Assembly (NCBI GenBank): GCA_963925735.1
Contig: CAWUUH010000021.1
Coordinates: 1-64,000, forward strand
DNA length: 64,000 nucleotides
Reading direction: 5' to 3'
Source of the DNA: UBA4582 sp013204195
GTDB taxonomy: Bacteria; Pseudomonadota; Gammaproteobacteria; Pseudomonadales; Azotimanducaceae
Shown here one piece after another: positions 63,939 to 64,000 of this stretch. Both the position numbers and the translations under genes were made by a program. Numbering within the stretch: the stretch's first letter is position 1; every line of letters starts with the position of its first letter. The notes beneath the pieces are model-generated. The model saw nothing but the letters and a program-made list of their open reading frames with translations. It was not told where the DNA came from and made no database searches.

Positions 63939-64000
63939 ACGAAAAAAACAACACCACCACGCAGAATTGGGATCCAGCTGAGGTCGCCAAATTTGACCAG
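63935..64000 (+). CDS. ubiG: Ubiquinone biosynthesis O-methyltransferase UbiG, N-terminus (cut by window edge)
   Basis: Twenty-two codons are visible from ATG 63935, which overlaps the mtaD stop (ATGA). The sequence includes NWDPAEVAKFDQ, matching the N-terminal N-x-DP-x-E-x-x-KF signature of UbiG, the bifunctional O-methyltransferase of ubiquinone synthesis. Position directly after mtaD is the conserved gene order. The SAM-binding part lies outside the window. Confidence 0.9.
   Translation, partial: MNEKNNTTTQNWDPAEVAKFDQ

Overview
The window looks like a chromosomal segment from a marine-type, free-living gammaproteobacterium, probably near the Cellvibrionales or Pseudomonadales. The evidence is the conserved core run gyrA-pheA-hisC-tyrA-cmk-rpsA-ihfB-lapA-lapB on the minus strand with mtaD-ubiG diverging from gyrA, an RpoH-type sigma factor, a TonB-dependent BtuB behind a cobalamin riboswitch, and FeoAB behind a Fur-like site. 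GC content is moderate. I see no phage, insertion sequence, CRISPR array, rRNA or tRNA. The taxonomic placement is inference from gene content and order only.

Layout. 1-9.8 kb: stress and housekeeping genes (Hsp20, DUF4136 lipoprotein, rpoH, Nudix, gloB) mixed with catabolic-looking genes (SDR, DUF169, GPH-family symporter) and an unusual SRPBCC-Rieske protein. 9.9-13.3 kb: a minus-strand group of GDSL hydrolase, SulP transporter and dienelactone hydrolase. 13.4-15.8 kb: riboswitch, btuB and a strong terminator. 15.9-22.8 kb: acyl-CoA dehydrogenase and acyl-CoA synthetase, a Ca2+/Na+ antiporter overlapping an output-less Cache-HAMP sensor, and an MFS carrier. 22.9-25.4 kb: feoA-feoB. 25.4-32.7 kb: SDR, DUF445, then a minus-strand run holding an APH-like phosphotransferase next to an acyl-CoA dehydrogenase, a 2-keto-4-pentenoate hydratase-like protein and two consecutive 2-hydroxychromene-2-carboxylate isomerase-like (DsbA-fold) proteins. 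32.9-34.5 kb: a patatin phospholipase. 35.4-41.4 kb: a plus-strand run starting with a non-canonical 6-pyruvoyl/6-carboxy-tetrahydropterin synthase homologue coupled to an SDR, then YhhQ, two helical-repeat proteins (DUF924, TTC38-like), an enoyl-CoA hydratase and gap. 41.5-51.4 kb: a Baeyer-Villiger monooxygenase, small membrane protein, zinc peptidase, TesB, SnoaL-like and YchJ-like proteins, nitroreductase, MFS carrier, a divergent globin, a PPOX flavoprotein, an FBP zinc-finger protein and a ComEA-like protein. 51.6-64 kb: the conserved core.

How it fits together. The accessory genes point to acyl-CoA-based breakdown of lipids, ketones or (cyclo)aliphatic compounds: ligase, two dehydrogenases, hydratase, thioesterase, several SDRs, BVMO, Rieske protein and uptake carriers. 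The two most interesting local systems are (i) the adjacent phosphotransferase and acyl-CoA dehydrogenase, a split arrangement of what is fused in ACAD10/ACAD11 and resembles LvaA/LvaC of levulinate catabolism, and (ii) the translationally coupled pterin-synthase-like/SDR pair followed by a queuosine-precursor-type transporter. A further genome habit is the repeated presence of short perfect tandem repeats (7-15 bp units) exactly at or just after stop codons. No clearly unprecedented multi-gene system could be proven from sequence alone; the candidates are listed with tests.
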